A DNA stretch of 64,000 nt from Flavobacterium resistens (lineage in GTDB: Bacteria > Bacteroidota > Bacteroidia > Flavobacteriales > Flavobacteriaceae): positions 1,240,001-1,304,000 of the forward strand of contig NZ_FXTA01000001.1 in assembly GCF_900182645.1 (NCBI RefSeq), given 5' to 3'. Positions 18,318 through 27,676 of this stretch are shown piece after piece. Each line of letters opens with the position of its first letter. Within the stretch, counting starts at the first letter, position 1. Below the pieces are notes generated by a model. It had not been told where the DNA came from. It saw nothing but the letters and a program-made list of their open reading frames with translations, and searched no databases. The position numbers and the translations under genes are program-made.

Positions 18318-19331
18318 ATGGACGAAAATAGCATCACAGAAAACGAAATCACAAATGAAAATGTAAATTTCGAAACCAGACTAAATTTAACGCCGCTTTT
18401 AGAACACGTTAATGCCATCAAAAAAGAAATCGAAACTGTAATTGTTGGTCAGCACAAAATGGTTGACCAGCTTTTGGTTGCTATTTTGTCAAATGGACAT
18501 GTTTTATTAGAAGGTGTTCCCGGAGTTGCGAAAACAATTACGGCAAAACTTCTGGCAAAAACCGTGAATATTGACTTTAGTCGAATTCAGTTTACACCAG
18601 ATTTAATGCCTTCGGATATTTTAGGAACCTCAATTTTTAATTTAAAAAGTTCTGAATTTGAATTTAAAAAAGGACCTATTTTCTCTAATTTGATTTTAAT
18701 TGACGAGATCAATCGTGCGCCGGCAAAAACACAGGCAGCTCTTTTTGAAGTTATGGAAGAACGCCAAATTACAATTGACGGTTCAGGATATCAACTTGAC
18801 ACTCCTTTTTTAGTAATTGCAACCCAAAATCCAATTGAGCAAGAAGGAACATACCGTTTGCCAGAAGCGCAATTAGACCGATTTTTATTCAAAATTGCGG
18901 TTGATTATCCTAAATTAAATGAAGAAATCCTGATTATTCAACGTGAGCATTTATTACAGGATCATGGAAAATTGGAAGCAATTAAAGCCGTACTTTCTGC
19001 TTCAGAAATAAAAGAATATCAGGCTTTAATAAAACAGATTAGAGTAGAGCAAAATCTATTGGAATACATTGCCCGAATTGTAGTGAATACTAGAGAAAAT
19101 GCCTTTTTGTATTTAGGGGCGTCACCACGTGCTTCGATTGCAATTTTGAATGCCGCTAAAGGTTTTGCTGCCATCCGAGGACGTGATTTTGTTACTCCTG
19201 AGGATATTAAAGAAGCTGCAATTCCGGTTTTACAACATCGTGTAATTGTTGCGCCAGAACGAGAAATGGAAGGAATTACAAGCTCAGAAATTATCAAACA
19301 AATTATCGAAACTGTAGAAATACCTAGATAA
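18318..19331 (+). CDS. MoxR-family AAA+ ATPase
   Basis: This 337-residue ATPase has Walker A GVPGVAKT near 69, Walker B LIDEINR near 126, sensor-1 ATQNP near 170 and the MoxR lid domain at the C-terminus (RASIAILNAAKGFAAIRGRDFVTPEDI in part). MoxR ATPases act as chaperones, usually with VWA- or DUF58-domain partners. The DUF58 gene follows after a repeat-filled 201-base spacer, and the membrane proteins upstream are the probable targets. Family call is firm; the client is an inference from gene order. Confidence 0.93.
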   Translation: MDENSITENEITNENVNFETRLNLTPLLEHVNAIKKEIETVIVGQHKMVDQLLVAILSNGHVLLEGVPGVAKTITAKLLAKTVNIDFSRIQFTPDLMPSDILGTSIFNLKSSEFEFKKGPIFSNLILIDEINRAPAKTQAALFEVMEERQITIDGSGYQLDTPFLVIATQNPIEQEGTYRLPEAQLDRFLFKIAVDYPKLNEEILIIQREHLLQDHGKLEAIKAVLSASEIKEYQALIKQIRVEQNLLEYIARIVVNTRENAFLYLGASPRASIAILNAAKGFAAIRGRDFVTPEDIKEAAIPVLQHRVIVAPEREMEGITSSEIIKQIIETVEIPR

Positions 19332-19336
19332 TTATT

Positions 19337-19390
19337 AATTGTGAATGATGAATGGTGAATTGTGAAATGTGAATTGTGAAATGTGAATTG
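19337..19390 (+). repeat. 7-bp periodic repeat array (AATTGTG family) between moxR and DUF58 gene
   Basis: Seven complete 7-mers and a partial one follow each other: AATTGTG, AATGATG, AATGGTG, AATTGTG, AAATGTG, AATTGTG, AAATGTG, then AATTG. The unit belongs to the same family as the tract inside the aminotransferase gene at 11366-11400. No gene is present here. Confidence 0.9.
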
Positions 19391-19430
19391 ATTAAACCAT
19401 CAAAAACCTGAAATTCAAAAATATAATTGA

Positions 19431-19492
19431 TGTCACCCTGAGCGAAGTCGAAGGGCAGAACGCAACGGGCTTCGACTCCGCTCAGCCTGACA
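19431..19492. repeat. Inverted repeat of the CTGAGCGAAGTCGAAG type
   Basis: Arms at 19431-19453 and 19470-19492 are complementary over 23 bases with three mismatches, around a 16-base loop. The words CTGAGCGAAGTCGAAG and CTTCGACTCCGCTCAG are a widespread flavobacterial spacer element. It lies between moxR and the DUF58 gene, where it may attenuate read-through or shape mRNA stability. Confidence 0.85.
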
Positions 19493-19532
19493 ATGCAGAC
19501 AGAACTTGAAACCTGAAACTTTAAACAAAAAA

Positions 19533-20864
19533 ATGAAGTTTATAAAAAGTCTATATCTCAACAACTTCTTTTTCTATGTGCTTGCTGGCATTGTAGGATT
19601 ATTTGTTTGCGCTTTTATTTTCCCGAATATTTATGATGCCGTTTGGTTTGGAGTTTTGATTTTAATTACTTTTTTGGGTTTAGATATTTTGCTATTATAT
19701 TTAACCAAAACAGGATTTGAAGCAGACCGAATTACTCCCGAGAAATTATCAAATGGAGATTTAAATCCTATAAATCTTGTTTTAAAGAATCATTATACCT
19801 TTTCGGTTTCGGTAAAAATAATTGATGAAATTCCGTTTCAGTTTCAGGTTCGTGATTTCAAAATTATTAAAACGTTAAAAGCCTCGGAACAAAAAGAAAT
19901 CGGTTATGATTTACGTCCAACCGAGCGTGGAGAATATTATTTTGGTTATTTAAATATTTATGTTTCTTCACCTTTGCGATTAATTTCACGACGATTTATA
20001 TTTAATAATGATCAAATGGTACCTACGTATCCTTCTTATATTCAATTAAGAAAATACGATTTATTGGCATTTTCGAATAATTTATTTCAATACGGGATCA
20101 AGAAAATTCGCCGAATTGGTCATACAATGGAGTTTGAGCAAATTAAAGAATATGTTCAGGGCGATGATTTAAGAACTATAAACTGGAAAGCGACAGCAAA
20201 GAAAAATGCTTTGATGGTCAACCAGTTTCAGGATGAAAAATCACAATCGGTTTATATGGCAATTGATAAAGGCCGCGTGATGCAAATGCCTTTTGACGGA
20301 TTAAGTCTACTCGATTATGCGATCAATTCAACATTGGTTTTGTCTAATGTTATTCTGAAAAAACAGGATAAAGCCGGACTTTTTTCTTTTTCTAAAAAAG
20401 TAGAAAATCGCGTTTTTGCCGAAAAAAGAGGCTCGCAAATGCAAAAAATTCTTGAGACTTTATACAATATCAAAACCGATTTTTTCGAAAGCGATTACAG
20501 TCGTTTGTATGTTGATATCAAGAAAAACATCAACCAAAGAAGTTTGATTATTTTATATACAAACTTTGAAACGATGGATGGCTTAAACCGTCAATTACCT
20601 TATTTAAAAGGAATTGCAAAAAATCATCTGTTAGTTGTTGTTTTCTTTCAGAATACGGAATTGAACTCGATCATTAACAAAAAAACAGATACCATTCAGG
20701 AGGTTTATGACAAAGTAATTGCTGAAAAATTCATGTTCGAAAAACGATTAATTGCAAATGAACTTAAAAAGTACGGAATTCATTCGGTTTTAACGCAGCC
20801 TGAAAATCTGACTTTGGATGCGATAAATAAATATTTAGAAATAAAAGCGAGAGGGATTTTGTAA
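19533..20864 (+). CDS. DUF58-domain protein
   Basis: A 443-residue protein with two N-terminal membrane helices (about 10-30 and 38-58), a beta-sandwich-like region and a C-terminal DUF58/VWA-like domain. The signature EYVQGDDLRTINWKATAK is exact for the family. These proteins are the standard partner of MoxR ATPases. I chose ATG 19533 because the longer frame starts with a TTG inside repeat DNA. It ends the module that begins with the SpoIIM-like gene; the repeat spacer upstream may uncouple its expression from moxR. Confidence 0.9.
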   Translation: MKFIKSLYLNNFFFYVLAGIVGLFVCAFIFPNIYDAVWFGVLILITFLGLDILLLYLTKTGFEADRITPEKLSNGDLNPINLVLKNHYTFSVSVKIIDEIPFQFQVRDFKIIKTLKASEQKEIGYDLRPTERGEYYFGYLNIYVSSPLRLISRRFIFNNDQMVPTYPSYIQLRKYDLLAFSNNLFQYGIKKIRRIGHTMEFEQIKEYVQGDDLRTINWKATAKKNALMVNQFQDEKSQSVYMAIDKGRVMQMPFDGLSLLDYAINSTLVLSNVILKKQDKAGLFSFSKKVENRVFAEKRGSQMQKILETLYNIKTDFFESDYSRLYVDIKKNINQRSLIILYTNFETMDGLNRQLPYLKGIAKNHLLVVVFFQNTELNSIINKKTDTIQEVYDKVIAEKFMFEKRLIANELKKYGIHSVLTQPENLTLDAINKYLEIKARGIL

Positions 20865-20903
20865 ATGCTGTAAAACGTTATTTGTAAAAAATAAAATGAT
20901 ATT

Positions 20904-21524
20904 ATGAAAAAAGCATTACTTCTTATTTTTACATTTTTGATGTCTTATTCTTATGGACAAGAGAACAAAATTGAAATGATTTCCAAATTAGACATGCCTC
21001 CTATGGGGTCACGAGAATTCATTTTAGAAGCTTTTCAGGGAATAGAGAAAATCGATTTAACTTTTACAAATTCTGAAAAATTAATTGGCAAGAATTACAA
21101 GATTGTAATCCGAAAATATAAAAACGGAAAAGTTGAAATTGAAAAAGTTGCAAAAGACACTAAAAAAAATGAAGACCCTAAAATTGGTAAAGATTTTAAG
21201 TTTTCAATTGTTGCTCAACAGCTTTTAAGCAATGAAAAAATCACATTTGCATTTTCAAATTCTCATAATAAAAATATTTTTGATGTAAATAAAAAGTACA
21301 AAGACAATACATTTTCTCTCCGTGAGATTTCTGATCAAAAACCAATTGAAATCCAGATTGGAAAAGAATTTCAAATTGCTTTTATTACTCCTCCAAATGA
21401 TAATGAAGAAAAAGGCGCACTTGGTTATTGTGAAGTTACCAAAGGATATATAGACATTGAAAAATGGTACAAACAATATGAAATAGATGAATTTTTCCTG
21501 ATTTTTTTAACTATTGAAGATTAA
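20904..21524 (+). CDS. Secreted protein of unknown function
   Basis: A 206-residue protein with a signal peptide (KKALLLIFTFLMSYSYG then Gln). The mature part is charged and lysine-rich with predicted beta strands, no cysteine pair, and no motif I recognise. It lies 39 bases after the DUF58 gene on the same strand, so it could be transcribed with the MoxR module, but nothing ties it functionally. Confidence 0.75.
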   Translation: MKKALLLIFTFLMSYSYGQENKIEMISKLDMPPMGSREFILEAFQGIEKIDLTFTNSEKLIGKNYKIVIRKYKNGKVEIEKVAKDTKKNEDPKIGKDFKFSIVAQQLLSNEKITFAFSNSHNKNIFDVNKKYKDNTFSLREISDQKPIEIQIGKEFQIAFITPPNDNEEKGALGYCEVTKGYIDIEKWYKQYEIDEFFLIFLTIED

Positions 21525-21633
21525 CGAAACCTTTATATTTAGAAAATACTAAAAGAGTAATCATAAGATATATAGTTCGTAAATTAGATTTAAGAATATT
21601 GAAAAAACTTTGAACCTTTGTAACTCAAAAAAA

Positions 21634-22719
21634 ATGAAAAAAATATCTCTAATTCTACTCTTTTTAGCAGGATTTTCAGCTTCAGCACAAAAAACAGAAA
21701 ACATTATCATCATAACTACAGATGGTTTCAGATGGCAAGAAGTTTTTAAAGGATTAGATCCGGCAATTGCCAATGATAAAAAATTCAATCAGGGAGACAG
21801 CGCTTACATTTATAAAAAATATGGAAGTGCCGAAATCAAAGAAGCACGCAAAAAACTAATGCCTTTTTTCTGGTCTGAAATTGCTTCCAAAGGACAAATT
21901 TATGGCAATCGTGATCTAGGAAATAAAGTCGATGTTGCCAATCCGTATTGGTTTAGTTATCCAGGTTACAGTGAAATTATGACTGGAAATGTAGATACTA
22001 AAGTAAACTCAAACGGTTATAAAGCAAATCCAAATGTGAATGTTTTAGAATTTTTAAACAAACAATCCAAACTTAAAGGAAAAGTTGCCGCATTTGGCGC
22101 CTGGGATGCTTTTGACCGAATTTTAAACGAAGAAAGAAGCGGGTTTCCGGTAATTTCAGCATTTGATAAAGTGGGCGGAAATAAGCCAACTTTATCTCAA
22201 AAATTATTAAACGAAATGCGCGATAACTCGTATAAGCCATTTCATGAAGATGAATGTCTGGATGTTTTCACACATTATCAGGCCATGGATGAGCTTAAAA
22301 CGAAAAAACCAAAAGTACTTTATATTGCCTACGGAGAAACAGATGAATGGGCACATCATGCTGAATATCGTTCGTATCTTGATGCTGCAAACCAAGTGGA
22401 TAAATGGATTCAGGAAATCTGGAATTTTGTGCAAAACGATCCGCAATACAAAAACAAAACCACTTTATTTATCACAGTTGATCACGGTCGCGGCGACAAA
22501 ATAAAAAAACAATGGACAGATCACGGTGCTGATATTGAAGGTGCTTCGCAAATTTGGTTCGCAACTATAGGACCAGAAATTGCTCCAAAAGGCGAAATCA
22601 AAAGCGAATCTCAATTGTATCAAAAACAATTTGCGCAAACATTAGCAAAATTGATGGGATATGATTTTAAAACGGATCATCCTGTTAATGAAGAGGTAAA
22701 AGAAGTTTTTGAGAAATAG
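21634..22719 (+). CDS. Alkaline-phosphatase-superfamily hydrolase (sulfatase/phosphodiesterase-like)
   Basis: About 361 residues with a signal peptide (KKISLILLFLAGFSASA). Metal-ligand motifs of the alkaline phosphatase superfamily are visible: TTDGFRWQEVF near the mature N-terminus, YPGYSEIMTG (likely nucleophile Ser/Thr loop), EWAHHA, and DHGRG near the C-terminal third. It is probably a periplasmic phosphoesterase or nucleotide pyrophosphatase; there is no CxPxR sulfatase signature, so it would not need formylglycine. The ATG at 21634 starts the signal peptide directly; the longer frame begins with a TTG. Confidence 0.8.
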   Translation: MKKISLILLFLAGFSASAQKTENIIIITTDGFRWQEVFKGLDPAIANDKKFNQGDSAYIYKKYGSAEIKEARKKLMPFFWSEIASKGQIYGNRDLGNKVDVANPYWFSYPGYSEIMTGNVDTKVNSNGYKANPNVNVLEFLNKQSKLKGKVAAFGAWDAFDRILNEERSGFPVISAFDKVGGNKPTLSQKLLNEMRDNSYKPFHEDECLDVFTHYQAMDELKTKKPKVLYIAYGETDEWAHHAEYRSYLDAANQVDKWIQEIWNFVQNDPQYKNKTTLFITVDHGRGDKIKKQWTDHGADIEGASQIWFATIGPEIAPKGEIKSESQLYQKQFAQTLAKLMGYDFKTDHPVNEEVKEVFEK

Positions 22720-22764
22720 TTCTTTTTTTTCGCCACGACCCGAGCGATAGCGAATAGGTGAAGC

Positions 22765-22814
22765 AATTCACGAATTTTTTCCACGCAAAGTTTTGAAAAA
22801 ATAATTCGTGAATT
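22765..22814. repeat. Inverted repeat in the spacer before the methyltransferase gene
   Basis: The 12-base word AATTCACGAATT at 22765-22776 is repeated as its complement at 22803-22814. The rest of the 187-base spacer holds CCTTAGCGCCTTAG-like short repeats (about 22870-22895). No gene is seen. Confidence 0.7.
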
Positions 22815-22906
22815 CGTGGCTAAAAAACCTTTGCCGTTCTGACGCTTTGGAACTTTAAAAAAAATCTCAGTACCTTAGCGCCTTAGAATCTTAGTCGCTC
22901 AAAAAA

Positions 22907-23698
22907 ATGAAACAAATCACTTCAGTTCAAAATCCATTTATTAAATCGCTTGTTTTGCTTCAGGAAAAATCCAAAGCTAGAAAACAAACTGGTACATTTT
23001 TGATCGAAGGATTACGAGAAATTTCATTAGCTATAAAAGGCGGTTACGAAATTGAAACGGTTTTATTTTTACCTGAATTGGTTTCTGAAACAGAAATAAA
23101 TAAACTGATTTCTCGTCCCTTTCAACTAATCGAAATCAATAAAGAAGTTTATCAAAAACTGGCTTATCGCGATACGACCGAAGGTATTTTGGCTGTAGCC
23201 AAAACCAAATCCCTAAAATTATCTGATTTAAAACTATCTGATAATCCATTGATTTTAATTGTTGAATCTTTGGAAAAACCAGGAAATATAGGCGCTGTAT
23301 TACGAACTGCCGATGCAGCCAATTTAGATGCTGTTTTAATCGCCAATCCAAAAAGTGATTTATACAATCCGAATATTGTGCGTTCCAGTGTTGGGTGTCT
23401 TTTCACTAATCAGATTGCTACCGGAACATCTGACGAAATCATTGCGTTTTTAAAAGAAAAAAAGATCAACTTCTATAGCGCAACTTTACAAAATTCGACT
23501 TTCTACCATACTCAAAATTTCACTACTCCAACCGCTTTGGTTGTGGGAACTGAAGCAACAGGTTTAACCCAGATATGGCGTGACGCCGCAACACAAAATA
23601 TCATCATTCCGATGCAGGGAGAAATTGACAGCATGAATGTTTCTGTGGCAGCTGCAATTTTGATTTTTGAAGCCAAACGCCAAAGAGAATTTAAATAA
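22907..23698 (+). CDS. SpoU/TrmH-family RNA 2'-O-methyltransferase
   Basis: A 263-residue protein with an N-terminal substrate-binding domain (SVQNPFIKSLVLLQEKSKARK) and a C-terminal SPOUT fold carrying the three family motifs: EKPGNIGAVLRTADAA near 125, VGTEATGL near 212 and IPMQGEIDSMNVSVAAAI near 235. It would methylate ribose of rRNA or tRNA using S-adenosylmethionine. The arrangement resembles RlmB/TsnR-type enzymes; the target nucleotide cannot be assigned. It is followed 18 bases later by the serine hydrolase gene. Confidence 0.9.
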   Translation: MKQITSVQNPFIKSLVLLQEKSKARKQTGTFLIEGLREISLAIKGGYEIETVLFLPELVSETEINKLISRPFQLIEINKEVYQKLAYRDTTEGILAVAKTKSLKLSDLKLSDNPLILIVESLEKPGNIGAVLRTADAANLDAVLIANPKSDLYNPNIVRSSVGCLFTNQIATGTSDEIIAFLKEKKINFYSATLQNSTFYHTQNFTTPTALVVGTEATGLTQIWRDAATQNIIIPMQGEIDSMNVSVAAAILIFEAKRQREFK

Positions 23699-23716
23699 TC
23701 TTAAACTAACCAAGTT

Positions 23717-25255
23717 ATGAAGTACAAATTATCGTTTTTAGCACTTTTATTCAGTTTCACAACTTTCGCACAAATTACCAATCAGGAAGTTGACAATTTA
23801 GTAGAACGAACGATGAAAGCATTTGACGTTCCCGGAATTTCAGTTGCTATTGTAAAAGATGGAAAAGTAGTTCTGGCTAAAGGATATGGCGTAAAATCAA
23901 TCGTAACGCAACAAAAAGTAGATACTAATACACTTTTCGGAATTGCATCAAACAGTAAGGCATTTACCAGTGCAGCATTGGCAATGTTGGTAGATGAAGG
24001 CAAAATAAAATGGGACGATAAAGTGATCAAATATCTTCCTGATTTTAAAATGTATGATGATTTTGTAACTCGTGAATTCACCATTCGTGATTTACTAACA
24101 CACAGAAGCGGACTTGGTCTTGGTGCCGGAGATTTAATGATCTGGCCAGACGGAAGTGATTTTACAGCAAAAGATATAATTCATAATTTACGTTATTTGA
24201 AGCCGGTTTCGAGCTTTAGAACAAAATATGATTATGACAACCTAATGTATATTATTGCTGGTGAAATTGTTCATGTTGTAAGCGGAAAAACCTGGGCAGA
24301 TTTTGTCGAAGAGCGCATCATGAAACCTTTAGAAATGAATAACAGCGTGGCTTCAATAAAACGCTTAAAAGATACTTCAAATGTAATTACGCCTCACGTT
24401 CCTATTGACGGAAAACTAAAAACAATAAAACGTTACGAAAACCAGCTTTTTGATGGCGCTGCCGGAATTTACTCAAGCGTGAATGATTTGAGCAAATGGG
24501 CAATTTTACAAATCAATAATGGAAAATACGGCGAGAATAAACAATTATTTTCTGAAAAAGAGCATGATGAAATGTGGCAACTACAAACAATTATTCCTGC
24601 TAAAACCAGACCGCCATACAATACTCATTTTTCAGGTTACGGATTAGGCTGGTTTTTAAGCGATGTAAAAGGATACAAACAAGCATCTCACACGGGAGGT
24701 TTAGAAGGAAATGTGACGCAGACAACCTTGATTCCAGAAATTGGTTTGGGAATTATTGTTTTAACAAATCAGCAATCTGGTGCTGCCTTTAATGCGATTA
24801 CGAATACTATAAAAGACAGTTATTTAGGCATAAAATCTGATGATTACGTGACTGTTTACAGCAACAGAATGAAGGCCAACGAAGAAAAGGCTGATAAAGT
24901 TACAGACGAAGTTTGGGCAGTTGTTGCTAAGAATAAAAAAGATAAAATAATAACTGATTTTTCTAAAATTGTTGGAACTTATAAAGACAATTGGTTTGGA
25001 GAAATCACGATTACAGAGAAAAAAGGAAAATTATATTTTGCCTCTAAACGCTCTCCACAATTGGCAGGCGAAGTTTCTTTTTATAAAGATGGAAATTATG
25101 TTGTAAAATGGAACAATGCTTTTTTCCATGCCGATGCTCATTTACTCTTCAAATATGATGAAAGCGGAAAAGTTAATAATCTAAAAATGCTCCCAATCTC
25201 TGAATTGACTGACTTTAGTTATGATTTTCAGGATTTGGATTTTTCTAAAGAATAA
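23717..25255 (+). CDS. Secreted class C beta-lactamase-like serine hydrolase
   Basis: A 512-residue protein with a signal peptide and a beta-lactamase/DD-peptidase-like domain. The catalytic motifs are SNSK (SxxK, near residue 78), YDN in KYDYDNLMY and HTGG near 326. The final 110 residues form a DUF3471-like beta-domain. These enzymes are esterases, peptidases or D-amino-peptide hydrolases more often than antibiotic-inactivating lactamases. A stem of repeats at 25256-25370 follows. Substrate is unknown. Confidence 0.88.
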   Translation: MKYKLSFLALLFSFTTFAQITNQEVDNLVERTMKAFDVPGISVAIVKDGKVVLAKGYGVKSIVTQQKVDTNTLFGIASNSKAFTSAALAMLVDEGKIKWDDKVIKYLPDFKMYDDFVTREFTIRDLLTHRSGLGLGAGDLMIWPDGSDFTAKDIIHNLRYLKPVSSFRTKYDYDNLMYIIAGEIVHVVSGKTWADFVEERIMKPLEMNNSVASIKRLKDTSNVITPHVPIDGKLKTIKRYENQLFDGAAGIYSSVNDLSKWAILQINNGKYGENKQLFSEKEHDEMWQLQTIIPAKTRPPYNTHFSGYGLGWFLSDVKGYKQASHTGGLEGNVTQTTLIPEIGLGIIVLTNQQSGAAFNAITNTIKDSYLGIKSDDYVTVYSNRMKANEEKADKVTDEVWAVVAKNKKDKIITDFSKIVGTYKDNWFGEITITEKKGKLYFASKRSPQLAGEVSFYKDGNYVVKWNNAFFHADAHLLFKYDESGKVNNLKMLPISELTDFSYDFQDLDFSKE

Positions 25256-25370
25256 TTTTTTTTGTTTCAAGTTCAAAGTTTCAGGTTTCAGGTTTCAGGT
25301 TTCAGGTTGAAAAATGGGACTTAAAACGATCGTTAAAAACTTGAAACCTGAAACTTGAAACAAAAAAATT
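25256..25370. repeat. Inverted repeat with (GTTTCAG)4 7-bp tandem units
   Basis: Four perfect GTTTCAG units at 25278-25305 lie in the left arm of an imperfect inverted repeat, whose right arm near 25341-25370 reads CTTGAAACCTGAAACTTGAA. It may act as a terminator for the hydrolase gene. A related GAAACCTGAAACTT word also occurs at about 19507. No gene is present. Confidence 0.8.
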
Positions 25371-25446
25371 CCTTTCTAAAATCAACAATCTAAAGCCTTG
25401 CGTATATTCAAACTAATGCGTATTTTTAGTACTTGAATATGCCGTT

Positions 25447-27666
25447 ATGATAGAAATAGATATTGAGAAAGAAAACAAAGCGATTGCGCAGGAATACAAG
25501 GAATTACTTCGAATAAGTTATCAGACTTTAACCCCAGCCGATAAAAAACTAATTCGAAAAGCTTTTGACGTTGCTGTTGATGCTCATAAAGAACAAAGAC
25601 GCAAATCTGGAGAAGCGTATATATTTCATCCTATTGCAGTTGCAAAAATTGTTGCCTCAGAAATTGGTCTGGGTGCAACCTCTATTGCTGCGGCTTTATT
25701 GCACGATGTTGTCGAAGATACACCTATGACCGTACAGGAAATTGAGCGATTATTTAATCCAAAAGTAGCTCAATTAGTAGAAGGTTTAACAAAGATTTCT
25801 TTGGTTCAAAAAGATTTGAATGCTTCAATGCAGGCTGAGAATTTTAGAAAAATGATCCTGACCCTGAACGATGATGTGCGTGTTATTTTGATAAAACTCG
25901 CAGATCGTCTCCACAATATGCAAACGATGGATTCGATGGCAGAATATAAACAAACGAAAATTGCTTCGGAAACACTTTATATTTATGCCCCACTTGCCCA
26001 TCGTTTAGGACTTTACAACATCAAAACAAAACTAGAAGATTTAGGATTAAAATATACTGAACCAGCTATTTACAATGACATTGTAAGCAAAATCAGAGAA
26101 ACAAAAGAGGAACAGGATGCCTACATTAAAGACATTTCAGATGTTTTGAAGAAATCGCTAGATGTTGAAAACATTGACTATATCATAAAAGGTCGTCCAA
26201 AATCTATTTACTCGATTCGCAGAAAAATGCGCGCTCAAAATGTGAGTTTTGACGAAGTATATGACAAATTCGCACTTCGAATTGTCTATAAATCAGACCC
26301 TCACGATGAGAAATTTATCGCCTGGAAAATTTATTCGATTGTAACAGATCATTACAGACCAAGTCCGAGTCGTTTGCGTGACTGGATTTCATCGCCAAAA
26401 TCAACTGGTTATGAAGCACTTCACATTACCGTTATGGGACCAAAAGGACGTTGGGTCGAAGTTCAGGTTCGAAGCGAACGAATGGATGAAATTGCTGAAA
26501 AAGGTTATGCTGCTCATTACAAATATAAAAATGGTGCTACGGAAGAAAGCGGATTGGACACTTGGCTGAACTTGCTTCGCGAAGCTTTGGAAAATCCTGA
26601 AACCAACGCAGTAGATTTCGTTGAAGATTTCAAAATGAATTTATATTCAAAAGAAATCTTCGTCTTTACACCAAAAGGAGAAATAAAATCGCTTCCGAAA
26701 GGCGCAACTTCATTAGATTTTGCGTTTAGCATTCACTCTGAAATTGGAATTAAAACCAGAGGAACACGTGTTAATGGACGTTTGGTTCCGTTAAATCACG
26801 AATTAAAAAGTGGTGATCAGGTTGAAGTAATTACATCGGCAAGCCAAAAACCAACTGTAAACTGGCTTGAATATGTAACGACTTCTCGTGCCAAAAACAA
26901 AATCAAAAACGTTCTTAACGAGAACACCAAAAAAATTGGCGAAGAAGGAAAAGAACTACTTACCCGAAAATTAAAACATTTAAAAGTTACACTAAACGAG
27001 CAAGTTACAAACGAGTTAGTTAACTTTTTTAAATTAAAAACAAGCTTAGATTTATTTTACAGAGTTGGAATTGGAGCTATCGAAAATCAGCAGTTAAAAG
27101 ATTATGCGGCTCAGAAAAGTAATTCGTTTATCAATTTCTTCAAAAATAAAATCAAAAGAAATAAAGATACCGCAGACGAGGATATCCACAAACCTGTCAT
27201 CAGCAGTAATTATGATATGCTGGTTTTTGGAACTGAGCATGACAAATTGGATTATAAACTTTCGCAATGCTGTAACCCGATTCCTGGAGATGACGTTTTT
27301 GGTTTTGTTACCATTAACGAAGGAATAAAAGTGCATAAAAAAGATTGTCCAAACGCTATTGGGATGCAGTCTAATTATGCATACCGAATCATGAGCGCTA
27401 AATGGATTGACTCTTCACAGGAAGAATTCAAAGCGATTATCAATATTACCGGAATGGACGTTTTAGGACTTACAAATCAATTAACAAAAGTAATTTCGAA
27501 CAATATGAACGTTAATATTCAAAGCATTTCGTTAAGTACAGATGCTGGAATTTTTCACGGACAGGTTGCAGTAATTGTTAAAAACAATACCATTTTGAAG
27601 AAAATGATCAGTGCTATTAAAAAAATAGATGGCGTTGACAAAGTAACAAGAGAATATCGAACTTAA
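25447..27666 (+). CDS. Bifunctional (p)ppGpp synthetase/hydrolase (Rel/SpoT)
   Basis: This 739-residue protein shows the full Rel architecture: HD hydrolase domain with LLHDVVED near residue 85, synthetase domain with GRPKSIYSIRRKM near 255 and the RLRD sequence of bifunctional enzymes (rather than the EXDD of synthetase-only RelA), TGS domain around 405-465, and a C-terminal ACT domain. It controls the stringent response. The conserved HD and R-x-R/K-D motifs suggest both activities are present. A small gene follows after 10 bases, likely co-transcribed. Confidence 0.95.
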   Translation: MIEIDIEKENKAIAQEYKELLRISYQTLTPADKKLIRKAFDVAVDAHKEQRRKSGEAYIFHPIAVAKIVASEIGLGATSIAAALLHDVVEDTPMTVQEIERLFNPKVAQLVEGLTKISLVQKDLNASMQAENFRKMILTLNDDVRVILIKLADRLHNMQTMDSMAEYKQTKIASETLYIYAPLAHRLGLYNIKTKLEDLGLKYTEPAIYNDIVSKIRETKEEQDAYIKDISDVLKKSLDVENIDYIIKGRPKSIYSIRRKMRAQNVSFDEVYDKFALRIVYKSDPHDEKFIAWKIYSIVTDHYRPSPSRLRDWISSPKSTGYEALHITVMGPKGRWVEVQVRSERMDEIAEKGYAAHYKYKNGATEESGLDTWLNLLREALENPETNAVDFVEDFKMNLYSKEIFVFTPKGEIKSLPKGATSLDFAFSIHSEIGIKTRGTRVNGRLVPLNHELKSGDQVEVITSASQKPTVNWLEYVTTSRAKNKIKNVLNENTKKIGEEGKELLTRKLKHLKVTLNEQVTNELVNFFKLKTSLDLFYRVGIGAIENQQLKDYAAQKSNSFINFFKNKIKRNKDTADEDIHKPVISSNYDMLVFGTEHDKLDYKLSQCCNPIPGDDVFGFVTINEGIKVHKKDCPNAIGMQSNYAYRIMSAKWIDSSQEEFKAIINITGMDVLGLTNQLTKVISNNMNVNIQSISLSTDAGIFHGQVAVIVKNNTILKKMISAIKKIDGVDKVTREYRT

Positions 27667-27676
27667 ATATTTTTTT

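Noticed and set aside
19019..19297. Open frame opposite moxR
   Set aside because: It is antisense to a firmly identified ATPase, has no family features and no promoter motif.
21634..22719. Sulfatase needing the local FGE
   Set aside because: No C/S-x-P-x-R motif is present, so the enzyme would not be a formylglycine client.
23717..25255. Beta-lactamase resistance gene
   Set aside because: SxxK, YxN and HTG motifs are shared with many esterases and peptidases, and the C-terminal DUF3471-like domain argues for a general serine hydrolase.
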